In this document: piece after piece, positions 14,168 through 15,021 of the stretch
Layout: every line of letters begins with the position of its first letter
Numbering within the stretch: the stretch's first letter is position 1
DNA from: Pseudomonadota bacterium
GTDB taxonomy: Bacteria; Pseudomonadota; Alphaproteobacteria; Rhizobiales; Aestuariivirgaceae
DNA length: 15,021 bases
Assembly (NCBI GenBank): GCA_016522385.1
Contig: JAEKFU010000084.1
Location: 1-15,021 of the forward strand
Direction: 5' to 3'
The notes under the pieces: generated by a model
Database searches by the model: none
What the model saw: the letters and a program-made list of their open reading frames with translations, nothing else
What the model was told of the DNA's origin: nothing
Program-made: the position numbers and the translations under genes

Positions 14168-15021
14168 GTGCCGGCGAGCCACTCTCTAAATAGCCGGTCC
14201 ATGCGATCCTGGTTGGTCGACCACCACTCAAAATCGTTCTGCACCGAATTGAGCATGTTTTCAAAGGTGGTTGGCAGCATCCATCGCATGGTCCGGTCGA
14301 CCAGACGCATCGACGAGCGGCGCACCGGGCCGTACGAGATGTATTTGGCCTGATCGGCAAGCCGCTGAGTATCGGTCGAAAACGCGACGAAATCGAGTGC
14401 GGTCTTGAGGTTGTTAGTGCCCTTGACAATCGCCCAAAGGTCCATGTCCCAGACTTGGCCGTCCCATACGATCACGTAAGGCTTGTTATCGACAGCAATC
14501 GCGTCGTAAAGGCGTCCATTGTATACCGAAGTCATCACGACTTTGCCGTCGTCCAGCAGTTTGGGCGGTTCAGAGCCAGCCTCCCACCACACGATGTGCT
14601 CTTTGATCTTGTCGAGTACCCGAAACGCTCGGGCTACGCCACCCGGCTTTGAAAGCTCAACATAGACATCAGCAGGGCGTACACCGTCGGCCATCATAGC
14701 CCATTCCAGATTTACCCGCGGCGATTTCCTCATGCCTCGTTTGCCTGGAAACCTCTCGACATCGAACAGGTCGCGGATCGAACTCGGCTTGGCATCAGGG
14801 AACTTGGATCTGTCGTAAGCGAAAACCGTTGCCCACACTACCTGGCCGATAGCACAGTCCTGCAGGGCATTGGGAAAGAAATCATCCTCGATCGGCCTTT
14901 TGTCATCACCCGGCGGCAGAATGTCGAGTGGTATCTCCTCGAAAACCCCCGAGTCGCAGCCACGAATGGCATCGGACAGCTCAACGTCGACGACGTCCCA
15001 CTCGATGTTGCCCGATGCGAC
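14164..15021 (-). CDS. PotD-like ABC transporter solute-binding protein (5' end outside window)
   Basis: The reverse strand is open from the right edge to a TGA at 14164: 286 codons including the stop, with the N-terminus and signal peptide missing. It begins VASGNIEWDVVDVELSDAI and contains C-x-SGVFEEIP, FPGKRGMRKSPRVNLEWAMM, ADGV and KLLDDGKVVMTSVYNGR. These are typical of the spermidine/putrescine-type group of periplasmic binding proteins that feed ABC importers. Ligands in this group range from polyamines to other cationic or zwitterionic small molecules, and context suggests a methylated osmolyte or amino acid. It is translationally coupled to the DUF1194 gene by a 4-base overlap. The permease and ATPase genes are not in the window and would be expected upstream, to the right. 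Confidence 0.85.
   Translation of the reverse strand, partial: VASGNIEWDVVDVELSDAIRGCDSGVFEEIPLDILPPGDDKRPIEDDFFPNALQDCAIGQVVWATVFAYDRSKFPDAKPSSIRDLFDVERFPGKRGMRKSPRVNLEWAMMADGVRPADVYVELSKPGGVARAFRVLDKIKEHIVWWEAGSEPPKLLDDGKVVMTSVYNGRLYDAIAVDNKPYVIVWDGQVWDMDLWAIVKGTNNLKTALDFVAFSTDTQRLADQAKYISYGPVRRSSMRLVDRTMRWMLPTTFENMLNSVQNDFEWWSTNQDRMDRLFREWLAGT

Noticed and set aside
1..15021. Mobile elements, phage genes, CRISPR, tRNA or defence systems
   Set aside because: No transposase, integrase, inverted-repeat ends, repeat-spacer pattern, tRNA-like cloverleaf or defence domain was seen on either strand.

Overview
The window looks like a chromosomal segment of an alphaproteobacterium. The basis is the DUF1194 protein (a family I associate with this class), the DMSP-lyase-family proteins known mainly from marine alphaproteobacteria, and evenly GC-rich coding sequence with tight operons. 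I see no rRNA, tRNA, transposase, integrase, CRISPR array or transcription-factor gene. Both ends cut through genes.

Left block (1-2718, minus strand). Read in the direction of transcription: an isopenicillin-N-synthase-type 2-oxoglutarate/Fe(II) oxygenase, then a membrane-anchored GT2 glycosyltransferase of the GtrB/ArnC type, then a class I SAM methyltransferase that runs off the left edge. The last two form a surface-glycan or polyprenyl-phosphate-sugar unit. The oxygenase diverges from the next block.

Divergent intergenic region (2719-3253, 535 bp). It holds a possible 64-codon ORF with a near-perfect Shine-Dalgarno, a TTGAGC-N3-GCTCAA palindrome and a 14-bp imperfect direct repeat. The last two are candidate operators for the operon that follows.

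Plus-strand operon (3254-9041). It encodes an 811-aa FAD/GcvT fusion of the dimethylglycine/sarcosine dehydrogenase family, an M24-fold protein strongly resembling the DMSP lyase DddP, and a 674-aa OYE-type flavoprotein resembling the dimethylglycine/N-methylproline demethylases DgcA and StcD.

Minus-strand operon (15021-9043). Read in the direction of transcription: a PotD-like ABC solute-binding protein (5' part outside the window), a DUF1194 von Willebrand A-domain protein, an ornithine-cyclodeaminase/mu-crystallin-family enzyme probably acting as an imine reductase, a second OYE/TMADH-type flavoprotein, a DddQ-type cupin of the DMSP-lyase family, and a membrane-anchored alpha/beta hydrolase. 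Most junctions overlap or are a few bases wide. The two operons converge with one base between their stop codons.

Taken together this is a candidate catabolic island for a methylated onium osmolyte (a betaine, proline betaine or DMSP-type compound): uptake by the ABC system, cleavage or activation by the DddP-like and DddQ-like proteins, N-demethylation by DMGDH-type and OYE-type enzymes, and imine reduction by the OCD-family enzyme. The notable point is that two structurally unrelated DMSP-lyase-family proteins sit among N-demethylases. The true substrate may therefore be a nitrogen rather than a sulfur onium compound. Family assignments come from visible motifs and recalled family features; the pathway is inference.
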